Notes under the pieces: generated by a model
Database searches by the model: none
What the model saw: the letters and a program-made list of their open reading frames with translations, nothing else
What the model was told of the DNA's origin: nothing
Translations under genes and position numbers: made by a program
Source: Helicoverpa zea
Taxonomy: Eukaryota; Arthropoda; Insecta; Lepidoptera; Noctuidae
Assembly (NCBI RefSeq): GCF_022581195.2
Contig: NC_061474.1
Span: 1,178,001 to 1,242,000 of the forward strand
Length of the DNA stretch: 64,000 bases
Reading direction: 5' to 3'
Part shown: positions 54,800-64,000 of the stretch, piece by piece
Position numbering within the stretch: position 1 is the stretch's first letter
Layout: each line of letters opens with the position of its first letter

Positions 54800-55045
54800 A
54801 TTATTATTGTATGTCTCTACCAGACCTCGGGACTATAGAGTCCCGGATTTTTGGGAGGCGAACGTGGGGCCGAAGCCAACACGCTGAAGCCCTTTTGAGA
54901 CAACTTTAATGAAATGGTGACACAAAACCGACGATTATCCCTGTATACACTATAGAAATGTACCCAAGGACAATCCCCGGTTCTGTGCTAAACTATTGCT
55001 AACTATGGATGAAAACTACTTGGGCTATTGTGATGGGATGCTAAT
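54800..55045 (-). mobile_element. 5'-truncated R4/Dong-like 3' fragment (D)
   Basis: Near-identical to the 3' part of element C from TGTATGTCTCTACCAGACC to GGGATGCTAATGG, where the match stops abruptly at a second TTATTATTATT-containing tract. It is therefore a 5'-truncated insertion in the same TAA-repeat context. Confidence 0.85.
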
Positions 55046-55049
55046 GGAA

Positions 55050-57682
55050 ATTTATTATTATTTTGATGTAATTTATTTATTTTCAAGCATATAATTTACA
55101 TTTTTAAATATTAAATATAAAAATAAAAAACATTTAAAAATATAAAAAATAGGTTGCCACCGATATCGGGCACAGGGTCCAAGGTACCGGTGGTTAGGGT
55201 CCCAGAGACAGAAACCTCCTCACAATACGTGCCGTATCAAGGAGTACTGCCTTCTGAATCAGTCCCTTGATCCAGCCGCCCAACGAGAGCCTCCTGAGGT
55301 GTTCGTCGAGGCTCTTGGCTATTAAACCATTGGCCGTAACGACAATCGGCACAACAACAGCCGTGTCGACACTCCACATGGCGACAACCTCGTGCGCTAA
55401 GTCGAGATACTTTATTTGTTTCTCTTTCTCAGCTTTCACAAGGTTCTCGTCATGCGGAACGGCGACATCGACTATCATCGCGCGGCGCGCTGATCGATCT
55501 ATCACCACAATATCAGGCTTATTGGCTACAATAGTCCTGTCAGTGATGATAGATCGATCCCAGTACAACGTGATATGGTCCTTTTCGAGAACTGGGTCGG
55601 GCGCATACTTGTAGTACGGTACCTCAAGGTCTACAAGGTTGTATTGCAGAGCAAGCTGCTGGTGGATAATCTTGGCCACTTGGTTATGTCTGTGCAAATA
55701 TTCACCATTAGCCAAACGAGAACAACCAGATATAATATGTCTGATAGACTCACCCGGATGGTGACATGCCCGACATATGTCAACCGTCCCGTCTTTCACG
55801 ATATATCTCCGGTAGTTATTCGTAAGGATAACTTCGTCCATAATTGCACATACAAACCCTTCGGTTTCTCCAAACAAGTCACCGAAGCGTAGCCAAGATA
55901 CGGACGCATTGAAGTCTACATCGGGACCATGAAGAGCCCCGAAGAAGCGTCCGTGTAGCTGTTTGCTCTGCCATACCTCCTTGCGATCATGGGTAGTTAG
56001 TACCACAGGTCTGCGCCAGTTCTCATTTGCCAACGATAGCGGGGTGAGTCCTTTGTCCACTGCTACCATATCACGATGCATACCCACGTCGCTTTTGAGA
56101 AGATATTCTCTGAGACTGCACACCTCACGGTTGTGGAGCGTCTTTGCATTTAAAAAGCCTCGGCCTCCACATTTCCGTGGGATGTACAGTCTCATCACCG
56201 ACGATCGTGGGTGATGCATTCGTTCTGCGGTCAGCAGTGTGCGGACTCTCCTATCCAAGGTATCCAATTCAGTTTGAGTCCATTTGAGTATGCCGAAGGA
56301 GTACATCAGGACTGGCATGACCCAACCATTATAGGCGCGAACCTTGTTGCCGCCTGATAAGGAACTTTTTAGGACCTTATTCAGGCGGCCAAAGAAACGC
56401 TCCCGTAATGACTGTTTCATGACAGCCACATTGATGCCTAACCCCTCCGCCATACCCAAGTATTTATATGTATCGTTTGCGGAGAGTGATCTCAGGTTTA
56501 TGGAATCTGAGAGTTGTACTCCCTCAGATTCCACAATTCCCCCTCGCTTTACATGCATGACTGCACATTTGTCCACACCGAACTCCATCCTGATGCAACT
56601 ACTGAAATTTTCAGTGATCTTCAGTAGCTTCATCAGCTGCAGTTCTGTAGTGGCAAACAGTTTCAGATCATCCATATAAAGCAAATGGGATATAACCTGA
56701 CCCCCTCTCCGCAAAGGATAGCCCAGCCCCGAACCCTCTAGCAATGTGCTCAAAGGGTTCAAGGCCAGGCAAAACCAAAGTGGACTCAAACTGTCACCCT
56801 GGAATATTCCCCGCTCGATCTTAATAGGATCGCCGGTCCCTTCAATTTGTCTACATCCTGGATAGTGAAGAACCGTTCTCCATTGCTCCATACATGACGC
56901 AAGAAAGGCGCGTAGAGTTGTATTTATTTTATACAACTCCAGTACCCTCCTAAGCCATGCATGGGGGACCGAGTCGTAGGCCTTCTTATAGTCTATCCAA
57001 CATGTCGACAAATTCTTTCGGGATCGTCGAACCTGTTGGCTGATGACCATATCAGTGAGGAGCAGCTCCTTAGTAGCACGGGACCCCTTCTTACATCCAT
57101 TTTGAGAAACTGACATAATTGAATATTTTTCAATATGTTGGTTTATTTTTAATCTCAAAATAGATGTAAGAAGTTTATAGACCGTCGGTAAACAAGTGAT
57201 CGGTCTATAATTTTTGGGTTCCGCGGTACTGCCTGATTTGTGGAGCAGATGGGTAACTCCTGTTGTTAGAAACTGTGGGAGCGACCCGGCTTCTAAGGAT
57301 GACTGAAACTGCGATGCTAAACAGTGGTGTGAACTTTGCAGCCACTTTAACCAGAAATTGTGCAGTCCATCCGGCCCTGGTGATTTCCAGTTTTGCATCG
57401 GACGAACTGCACAGGCTACGTCGGAGGAGGTAATATTGACCTCCTCCATTTCTGGTATTTGTTCACACTTCCGTTCAACATCACGTGTCCAGTTACCCTC
57501 CTCGTGAAATACGGGCGTCGACCAGAGGTTGCGCCAAAACGTGTTTGTGGCACCATCATCCGGCCGGCTCCCGTCCATCACGTATTGCTCAGGTCGCTCC
57601 CAAGTTCTATATACCCATCTTTGATCACTCTGGAACATACGATTCTGGGTGTAACGTTCTACCCGTCGTTTATACCTTCGAA
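55050..57682 (-). mobile_element. 5'-truncated R4-like element (A)
   Basis: The 3' UTR (55060-55193, A/T-rich) ends at a TTATTATTATT tract. The ORF is open up to 57682, where it meets (TAA)n and the tail of element B. There is no continuation of A beyond B's far end at 62413, so A was truncated in its own right and not cut in two by B. Confidence 0.88.
55194..57638 (-). CDS. R4-clade reverse transcriptase-RLE endonuclease, N-terminally truncated (A)
   Basis: 814 codons from the first ATG; the frame stays open about 15 codons further, to 57682 (RRYKRRVERYTQNR). Residues ~85-335 are the RT: SPGPDGLHNFW, NYRPITCLPTVYK, WIDYKKAYDSVPHAW (D216), GIFQGDSLSPLWF and YMDD at 321-324. A CX2CX8HX4C knuckle sits at ~622-639 (CRACHHPGESIRHIISGC). 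The restriction-like endonuclease follows at ~690-745 with KPDIVVIDR, IVDVAVP and a later EK..KY. Alignment to B shows that about 540 N-terminal residues with the DNA-binding domains are missing, so it probably cannot find its target. No internal stop or frameshift is seen. Confidence 0.93.
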   Translation of the reverse strand: MFQSDQRWVYRTWERPEQYVMDGSRPDDGATNTFWRNLWSTPVFHEEGNWTRDVERKCEQIPEMEEVNITSSDVACAVRPMQNWKSPGPDGLHNFWLKWLQSSHHCLASQFQSSLEAGSLPQFLTTGVTHLLHKSGSTAEPKNYRPITCLPTVYKLLTSILRLKINQHIEKYSIMSVSQNGCKKGSRATKELLLTDMVISQQVRRSRKNLSTCWIDYKKAYDSVPHAWLRRVLELYKINTTLRAFLASCMEQWRTVLHYPGCRQIEGTGDPIKIERGIFQGDSLSPLWFCLALNPLSTLLEGSGLGYPLRRGGQVISHLLYMDDLKLFATTELQLMKLLKITENFSSCIRMEFGVDKCAVMHVKRGGIVESEGVQLSDSINLRSLSANDTYKYLGMAEGLGINVAVMKQSLRERFFGRLNKVLKSSLSGGNKVRAYNGWVMPVLMYSFGILKWTQTELDTLDRRVRTLLTAERMHHPRSSVMRLYIPRKCGGRGFLNAKTLHNREVCSLREYLLKSDVGMHRDMVAVDKGLTPLSLANENWRRPVVLTTHDRKEVWQSKQLHGRFFGALHGPDVDFNASVSWLRFGDLFGETEGFVCAIMDEVILTNNYRRYIVKDGTVDICRACHHPGESIRHIISGCSRLANGEYLHRHNQVAKIIHQQLALQYNLVDLEVPYYKYAPDPVLEKDHITLYWDRSIITDRTIVANKPDIVVIDRSARRAMIVDVAVPHDENLVKAEKEKQIKYLDLAHEVVAMWSVDTAVVVPIVVTANGLIAKSLDEHLRRLSLGGWIKGLIQKAVLLDTARIVRRFLSLGP

Positions 57683-57771
57683 TTATTATTATTTGTTGTT
57701 ATACATTTTTGTATCTCGGCAGTTATCTACCGGGTTTTGTAGGTTAGCACGGGCCGAAGCCAAGTGCTAGC

Positions 57772-60700
57772 CTATGTGTCTTGATTGCGGGTTGTATGTG
57801 TGTTTAATGTGGTATGATTGTGTGTGTGTTGGCTGTGCGATTGAATGTGTGCTGTGTGTGATGCTGTTGTACGTGTATCGTTTGTCTCGTTTTGTAGGAA
57901 TTTCCTGACAATTCTACAAGTGTTCAGAATAGCAGCTTTCTGTAGGGTTTGATAGGTATTCGGTGGTAAGTCTAAGGTTTTTAGAGACTGATGTAATTGT
58001 TTCGGTATGACGCCTGTTGTTGACAGTACTACAGGTATAACGGTAACATTGCCTAATCTCCACATTCGGCTTATTTCGATTTTGAGGTCTGTATACTTAG
58101 AAAGTTTTTCTGCTATGGTGTTTTGTAAATTGTGTGTGTTTGGGACTGCAATGTCTATAATTTGTGCTGTTTTGTTAGTTTTATCTATTAAAGTAATATC
58201 CGGTCTATTGTAATGAACTGTTTTGTCAGTGAGGATGGCGCGATCGAAGTAAAGCTTATGTGTGGCATTTTCAAGAACTGCTTCGGGTTTATATTTATAG
58301 TAAGGTACAGGCGGTGAAAGAATTAATTTATATTTGATGGCAAGTTTTTGGTGAATCACGTTGGCTATCTGATCATGCCTGTACTTGTAGTCTGTCTGAA
58401 CTATGGCTTTGCATGCACCTGTGATGTGCTGGATGGTTTCAGATGCGCTGCTGCATCTTCTGCAAACGTCCGTCGGAATGGGGGCTCTCATGATGTGCTT
58501 TTGATAGTTGCGGGTTTCTATCACCTGATCTTGGATTGCCACCATGAACCCTTCGGTCTCAGGGAATAGGTCGCCTCGCCTTAGCCAGTCGTTCGACGCT
58601 AATTTGTCGACGTTCTCTTGGTCTAGGTCCAGACGATGTCTTCCATGCAGTGACTTCCGAGCCCATTCTATTATCTTAGTCTGCCTATCTGTTTGCTTTT
58701 CGTTGTTTTGTGGTGTTTTATCGTGCATATTTAAAGGGGTCAGTTTGTGGTCGTTGAAGACTATAGCTTTATGTAGAGTAGAATGTGTAGTTTTTGTGTT
58801 AAAATATGTTCTTAGTGTAGTTATTTGTTTGTTGTGTAAATTCATAATATCTATTATACCTCGTCCTCCGTCTTTTCTTGGCAGCGTTAGTCTCTGGATG
58901 CAGGAGCGAGGATGGTGTTTTCTGTGTCTGGTTAGTGTTGTGTTAATGATGCGCTGTAAATTTTTAAGTTCTGTCTTGGTCCAACTAATAATACCAAATG
59001 AGTAGGTCAAAACGGGAATAGCGTAGGTGTTGATTGCTTTAATAGTATGTCTGGCGTGTAGTTGAGTATTAAGTATTGATTTAAGTCTGTGTTTAAATTG
59101 TTGTGTTAATTTGTTTTTTATGTCTTTGTGTTTTATTTGTGTAGCCTGAATGTATCCTAAGTATTTGTAAGTTTCGTGTTCACTTAAAGAATCTATTGTT
59201 TCGCCTGTTTGCGTTGTGTAAGTGTGTTCATAATTGTTGCCTCCCATGACTGAGTTGATTTTACACTTGTCGATACCGAATTCCATTTTAATATCTTGTG
59301 AAAAACTGTCTGTGATATCAGCTAGCGTGTACAAGTCCTCCTGTGAGGAAGCGTACAGTTTGATGTCATCCATGTATAGAAGGTGATTTATTTTGTGTGT
59401 GTCATGAGTATTGTCGCCTAATATCAGTTTAAATCCTGGTGCACTTATATTTAATGCTTTCGATAACGGGTTTAATGCTAAGCAGAACCATAAGGGGCTG
59501 AATGCGTCTCCCTGAAATATGCCTCGCTGTATCTTAATGGGTTCGGTTTCAGTGCTACCAGTGGGTGTTGTTACATGTAAACGTGTTGTCCATTGTGTTA
59601 TGATGTTGCCTAAAAATGAAACTATTTGTGGGTTAATTTTGTATATCTCTAGGACTTCAAGTAACCACGTATGTGGCACCGAGTCGTATGCTTTTTTGTA
59701 ATCAATATACATCGTGAACAGATCTTTTTTCTGGCGTCTAACCTGCTGTAGTATTACAGAGTCTATTGTCAGCTGCTCTTTGCAACCTTGGCTTAACTTT
59801 CGGCACCCTTTCTGCTCTTCTGATAAAATTAAATTTGTTTCAAGGTGTTTATAAACTATATGGGTAATACATGAAGTTATAATTTTGTATATAGTCTGGA
59901 GGCAGGTGATAGGTCTGTATTTGGCTGGGTTACTACTGTCATTGGTGTCTTTTGGTATCATATATGTCAGTCCTTCCGCTATGTATGTAGGTAATGTGTT
60001 AGGGTTTTTAATAAAGCTGTTTATGTAGTTGTAGAGGTATGGGTGAATGTGTGTAAATTTTTTGTACCAGAAATTGTGTATGTAGTCTGAACCTGGTGCT
60101 TTCCAATTATGTAATTTGCTAAGGACGTCATGGAAAGTATCTATTGGGATATGTTCGAACGACATTTCTTCTAAGTTTTTAAGGCTCTCTCTTTCTGTTT
60201 TAATCCACTCGGCTTGACTATTATGGCTCATAGGCCTCTCCCATATCCCTGCCCAGAATTGATGAAATTCGTCTATCCTAGGCAAAGAGGCGTTTGTGTT
60301 ACTTTCATTGCTGTTTATTGTTTGATTTGTGGTAGATTGTTTTAATGATCTGTAAAACTGTTTCTCGTTGGACTTAAACTTATTATTCTGAGTTTTGCGT
60401 AATGTGCATTTAACATACCTATTTAGTCTGCTGGTTATAAGTGTAAGCTTCTGTTTGAGAGTATCTAGGAAGTGTACAAGCTCTGTGTTTGGTTCTTCAT
60501 GAGTCGAATGTATTTTATAGCTTTCTAGAATAATATTTACTTTTTCATTAAGTTTCCTACTCCTATAACCCTGCATATATGCTGTTAGCCTTCCAATTTT
60601 GGCCCTTAGATCTGCAGCTCTGGATTCTAATCTCTTTTGCCACTTGGGTTTACGGATTTTGTGTCGTACCGTCGTTGTATTATCAGAAGCGCCCAATGAG

Positions 60701-62061
60701 AGTCTACTCCCATTAGTTTTTGCAGCTGTCCAAGCTGCACTGTAAATGATAGTCTGCAGTTGGTCAAACTCTGTGTCTTTACTTGTATGTTTAGGTAAAA
60801 TGTGCTCGTTGATGTGACTAACTATTTTTGCTAACTTTCTGGACGGTTTTTGTTTGGGTATATAATCTCGTTTTGTCGGATGAATGTTTGTGTAGTGTTG
60901 TAGTGCTAAACTAAAGGTCTCCTCTATTTTCCTAATTACGTCTGTGTCGGTGTCATTGTGTGGTATGTTTTGTACGTTTACTAAGGTGTGTGTAAGTGCG
61001 TCTGGGTCGATACTATTTAAGAAGTGGGTGACCGTTTCTACTTCTGTCGCTTGTGTATGTGGGTTTTGTTCAAATGTATTTGTTGATAGTCTAGACGTAT
61101 TTTCGATAACTGTTTGTGTAGGTAGATTTTGCGTTTCTCTGTAAGTACCTAATTGGTGAAGGGCATGATTTTTGATTTCTAAAAGGCGTGATTCTGATAT
61201 CATTTTATTATTAATTATTACTCTTTTTTGATCTGATATTCGTTGTTCAGACAAGTGTGACAATTCTGGGTACCTTTCTATAAACATATCTCTTAGCTTT
61301 TTTCGCCACATGGTCATGTCTGTTTCCATATTCGTAGTAATATAGTAACATTTTATTAGAGTCTCGTTGAGCTCATTTGACCATTTCATTCTGCTCTTTG
61401 GGAGTGTTGTTGTGTGTGAAGTTGAGTTAATTTGGGTGGTATTTAGTTGAAATGGTGTCTGATTTTGTGTGCAATTTGTGTTTGTCTGTAAATCTGTGCT
61501 AACTTCTGATCTAATTGTATCAAGTGTAGTGGGCGTTAGTAACTTTTTGTTAACTATTGCTCTGCGTTGGTCTCCAATTCTTTGTTTAGAGACATCCATG
61601 TGTGGGAATTTGTTAATGAACTGTTGATGTAGTGATGTGAGGTATGAATTTGTGTCGGTTTCTAGTTTTGTGATGGTGAGATATGTACGCCAAATGAAAG
61701 TATTCATATCTTCACTCCATTTTTTGCGCGTACTGGTTGGGACAGTAGTGGGTGAGGGATTATCGGCCAATGTGGCCTCCGTCACAACATCTACTGACAT
61801 TAATGAGGATGTTGGTGATGAACGTAGTAAATACGAAGGTGGTGATGATGGTAATGAAGGGAATAATGATGTTGATGAAGTTGATGACGTGTCATCATCA
61901 TGTTGAGCTGCAACAATCTGTGACTGGGCAGCTCGCTGCGATACGTTGCCCCCCCCAGAATACGAAGGGCAGCCCAGGCTGGAAGCCGTGGGGCGGGATT
62001 CTCCATCGCGGTTAGCTCCGGTACCCGCCTGGGGTATTATTACTCTGTTTCGTAGTCGCAT
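57772..62061 (-). CDS. R4-clade retrotransposon polyprotein: 2x Myb-like, RT, CCHC, RLE (B)
   Basis: 1429 codons from ATG 62061 to TAG 57772. A Ser/Asp-rich N-terminus (1-110) is followed by two similar Myb-like units at ~111-176 and ~224-290, each with KWS...E...D and QRI.DQ.R.I.N. A linker follows, then the RT at ~650-930: KAPGSDYIHNFW, YRPITCLQTIYK, YIDYKKAYDSVPHTW (D787), GIFQGDAFSPLWF and YMDD at ~896-899. The knuckle C1200-C1203-H1212-C1217 precedes the restriction-like endonuclease (RPDITLIDK at ~1286, IIDIAVP). The tail is rich in His/Thr. The protein binds target DNA, nicks it and primes reverse transcription from the nick. A and B are clearly related but strongly diverged, so they are two lineages. 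Confidence 0.95.
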   Translation of the reverse strand: MRLRNRVIIPQAGTGANRDGESRPTASSLGCPSYSGGGNVSQRAAQSQIVAAQHDDDTSSTSSTSLFPSLPSSPPSYLLRSSPTSSLMSVDVVTEATLADNPSPTTVPTSTRKKWSEDMNTFIWRTYLTITKLETDTNSYLTSLHQQFINKFPHMDVSKQRIGDQRRAIVNKKLLTPTTLDTIRSEVSTDLQTNTNCTQNQTPFQLNTTQINSTSHTTTLPKSRMKWSNELNETLIKCYYITTNMETDMTMWRKKLRDMFIERYPELSHLSEQRISDQKRVIINNKMISESRLLEIKNHALHQLGTYRETQNLPTQTVIENTSRLSTNTFEQNPHTQATEVETVTHFLNSIDPDALTHTLVNVQNIPHNDTDTDVIRKIEETFSLALQHYTNIHPTKRDYIPKQKPSRKLAKIVSHINEHILPKHTSKDTEFDQLQTIIYSAAWTAAKTNGSRLSLGASDNTTTVRHKIRKPKWQKRLESRAADLRAKIGRLTAYMQGYRSRKLNEKVNIILESYKIHSTHEEPNTELVHFLDTLKQKLTLITSRLNRYVKCTLRKTQNNKFKSNEKQFYRSLKQSTTNQTINSNESNTNASLPRIDEFHQFWAGIWERPMSHNSQAEWIKTERESLKNLEEMSFEHIPIDTFHDVLSKLHNWKAPGSDYIHNFWYKKFTHIHPYLYNYINSFIKNPNTLPTYIAEGLTYMIPKDTNDSSNPAKYRPITCLQTIYKIITSCITHIVYKHLETNLILSEEQKGCRKLSQGCKEQLTIDSVILQQVRRQKKDLFTMYIDYKKAYDSVPHTWLLEVLEIYKINPQIVSFLGNIITQWTTRLHVTTPTGSTETEPIKIQRGIFQGDAFSPLWFCLALNPLSKALNISAPGFKLILGDNTHDTHKINHLLYMDDIKLYASSQEDLYTLADITDSFSQDIKMEFGIDKCKINSVMGGNNYEHTYTTQTGETIDSLSEHETYKYLGYIQATQIKHKDIKNKLTQQFKHRLKSILNTQLHARHTIKAINTYAIPVLTYSFGIISWTKTELKNLQRIINTTLTRHRKHHPRSCIQRLTLPRKDGGRGIIDIMNLHNKQITTLRTYFNTKTTHSTLHKAIVFNDHKLTPLNMHDKTPQNNEKQTDRQTKIIEWARKSLHGRHRLDLDQENVDKLASNDWLRRGDLFPETEGFMVAIQDQVIETRNYQKHIMRAPIPTDVCRRCSSASETIQHITGACKAIVQTDYKYRHDQIANVIHQKLAIKYKLILSPPVPYYKYKPEAVLENATHKLYFDRAILTDKTVHYNRPDITLIDKTNKTAQIIDIAVPNTHNLQNTIAEKLSKYTDLKIEISRMWRLGNVTVIPVVLSTTGVIPKQLHQSLKTLDLPPNTYQTLQKAAILNTCRIVRKFLQNETNDTRTTASHTAHIQSHSQHTHNHTTLNTHTTRNQDT

Positions 62062-62413
62062 TAAATTAGGAGAAATATATCAAAAAACTATAAAAGAGAA
62101 AAGTTCAAAGGTAAAAGCTATAAGATGACTGCAAAGTACATACTTTAAAGTAAATAATAAGATAAATATGTTATTAGGCATTGAAGATAGGATTTATAAT
62201 TTATAAGATAGAGATTTTAAGGAAAAGGGATGGGAAATTGGGAAATTGGGACCGTTAGTTGGAAAGGGTAAGTCGAGGTGTTATGACTATATTTTCTGAT
62301 GGTACCTCCTGTTTACCAATTGGCACAGGGTCGTCTAGTTCTTATTGACTGTTTTTAGTGTTCATGCCTTCCCACAAGCCCCCCCACCACGTCAAGGTGG
62401 CCCCATGGGGGGG
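62062..62413 (-). promoter_or_regulatory. 5' UTR of element B with terminal GC hairpin
   Basis: At the very 5' end (minus strand) a C7 run (62413-62407) can pair with the G-run opposite 62379-62385. Nested inside is CCACC (62400-62396), a 7-base loop, then GGTGG (62388-62384). R2-class elements are known to begin with HDV-like self-cleaving ribozymes. The nested P1/P3-like pairing is suggestive, but I cannot place all the other helices. Confidence 0.4.
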
Positions 62414-62430
62414 TTATTATTATTATTATT

Positions 62431-63506
62431 AAAATACGTACCTACTTAATGATGAATTTAATAAGGTTAAGTGTTTCTGTCAAAGCTTTAAGTTAAGATA
62501 CTTGGTGATAATCAGAAAATCAATCCAGAAATCATGGTAACATCTGCAATAAGTAGGTACGTACCTATGTAATAAAACTTTTTCTAATACATTTCAATGC
62601 TGGTTTCCATCCAATGCAGTTGAAGTCTTATGCATGCGAACGCAAATGAAAAAGGTATTGCAATGACAACCTAGTACATAGCTAGGAAATAGGTAAATGT
62701 AAAAGAGTTTTCTTGGAATAAAATATAAATTTTGCCAAAGGTATGATGATAAAAATTACTCTTCTTTTCTGTGGACATTATTATAAAAAAGCTTTCGGAA
62801 ATCTACAGAAACCGTCATTATCCATTTGAGAAAAAAAGTTATAGGCTGCTTTTTATCCGACTGCATGCAGTAGTTCCTCATGGTGTAAGCAATTATTTTT
62901 TGTCAAATAAACGAAACATGCGCATATATTACAGAAAAAGATACTAAAACAGTCTTCACATGACAATACTTAAAACAAATCACTCCAACATCTCATTGAA
63001 ATCACGAACATAAAAGAACACTCAACGTTTTCCACCAAAACAAAGCAAAATAAACAAAAAATACCAGGTGTCCATTATTCCAAAAAGACGTATTTATTAT
63101 TATTATAATACAAAGTGCCAAAAACACAAAAAAAGAGTACAACGTATTAGAAGTGACAGTCCCGCCATTTTGTTCCGTCCGCCATTTTGCCATCAAAATG
63201 TGACAGCGCGTCCCACGTCACGCTGATGTATCGTCTATAGATATGAAAATGTACATAAAAAGAGAATTTTATGTAAAAAATTGCTTGGCGTTTTATTATT
63301 ATGTGGATGAAATATTTTTTGAGGTAAACTTTCGGTGAGTTCATGTTTTGTGTGAAACTTTTTTTTGGTTGCGCTGTTTTTGGTTGCGTACTTTGTTGTA
63401 ATGTAAACTATTTTATAAATTATTCAACAACAATAGACAATCAACGGAATTTTCCCATGAAAACTAACAGTTGTTTACTGCATTTGGTACCACCTCTATA
63501 CAATCG
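62431..63506. other. Unassigned DNA
   Basis: AT-rich; TTATTATTATTATAA at about 63093. 63155-63220 is GC-richer with GCCATTTTG twice, echoing the CAAAATGGCGG word of the satellite in reverse. No gene recognised. Confidence 0.45.
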
Positions 63507-63572
63507 TCATTATCATCATTTCCCTAGCCTTTTTCCAAACTAAGTTATCCATGTAGGGATCGGCTTTCATTC
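63507..63572 (-). mobile_element. SINE-1 tail fragment, diverged
   Basis: TCATTATCATCATTTCCCTA, then GCCTTTTTCCAAACTAAGTT and GGGATCGGCTTTC match the SINE-1 tail with substitutions and a small insertion. Confidence 0.7.
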
Positions 63573-64000
63573 GTTCTAGAATCGTTATAGAAGTTACCTT
63601 ACATAAACACACCTACAAACCTTTATTTAAATACTAGGTACTTCAATATTAAAAAGAGCAAACTGTCTCCTAAAACCCGCCATTTACAACCAAACGAAGT
63701 ATAACAATTTCAAGAACATTTAAACCGAGACAAAATTCTTAAATTCACTTGAAAAGTAAAATAAACCTGATTAGTATTCCAAACGCAGCATTTGTTTGTT
63801 TGTTTGTTATTCAATCAGAATTTTGAGCAACGGAGCAACGAGCAACAGAGCAATAGAGCAACAGATGATGAAGATTTTGGAAAGTTTTGCAAATCATAAC
63901 GCTGTCTTTTGTTTTTCAAGAGTGTAGATGAAGTGTGATGTGACGTGCTTATTTCTGTTGGTGAAAGATTTGAGTTGACAAAATGTTGTTGTGTTTTGTT
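63573..64000. other. Unassigned DNA with small simple repeats
   Basis: (TTTG)n at about 63791-63808 and a run of GAGCAAC(A/G)-type 8-10-base units at 63826-63866. No gene recognised. Confidence 0.5.

Larger units (their letters stand above)
57690..62413 (-). mobile_element. Full-length R4/Dong-like element (B)
   Basis: About 4.7 kb, bounded by (TTA)n at 57682-57694 and 62414-62430. It has a 5' UTR of about 350 bp starting with a C-run/G-run hairpin, one ORF of 1429 codons, and a 3' UTR of about 80 bp holding GGCCGAAGCCAAG. Single ORF, RLE endonuclease and TAA-repeat targeting are what is known of Dong/R4 elements, first described from silkworm and a nematode. It appears intact. Confidence 0.92.

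Noticed and set aside
55267..56679. Plus-strand open frames of 83-115 codons
   Set aside because: They lie antisense within the coding sequence of element A, whose motifs are unmistakable.

Overview
The window reads as a piece of a lepidopteran (moth) nuclear genome. It is AT-rich, has no prokaryote-like gene packing, and is crowded with repeat types I associate with noctuid-like moths: Helitrons ending in CTAG, tRNA-type SINEs, long-TIR MITEs, RTE and CR1/Jockey-like LINE tails, and R4/Dong-like retrotransposons in TAA repeats. The organism call is inference from repeat style. I find no host protein-coding gene I can defend. A GC-rich stretch at about 16.7-18.0 kb is the best candidate for host exon or promoter sequence. 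Long coding frames elsewhere belong to mobile elements.

Layout. 0-21 kb is a mosaic of interspersed repeats: a C2H2-tailed LINE remnant (1.8-2.6 kb), three long inverted repeats (4.57, 6.08 and 19.99 kb), an internally deleted Helitron (9.56-10.58 kb) with a helicase remnant, short Helitrons, SINEs, and a 118-bp satellite (18.7-19.6 kb) built around ATGGCGG motifs. 21.2-28.4 kb is a nest: a SINE and a nearly intact two-ORF LINE (PHD/FP-like ORF1; endonuclease-RT ORF2) sit inside an older repeat, followed by a young, internally deleted Ty3/gypsy-type element with two 303-bp LTRs and an array of ten hairpins. 28.4-54 kb is mostly unannotated AT-rich DNA with scattered SINE, LINE, MITE and Helitron fragments, several local duplications, a 12-bp minisatellite and a G-run tract.

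54.06-62.43 kb holds four R4/Dong-like insertions (restriction-like endonuclease class), all on the minus strand and all bounded by (TAA)n: a 3' fragment, a short internally deleted element, a 5'-truncated 814-codon copy, and an apparently intact 1429-codon element of a second lineage. The intact element has two N-terminal Myb-like domains, RT, a CCHC knuckle and an RLE domain, so it is the best candidate for an active autonomous element here.

How parts relate: autonomous LINEs and RLE elements supply the machinery, while SINEs, the deleted gypsy-type element, the short RLE element and the mini-Helitrons look like dependants. Target-site duplications of 4-18 bp resolve several insertions and their relative order.
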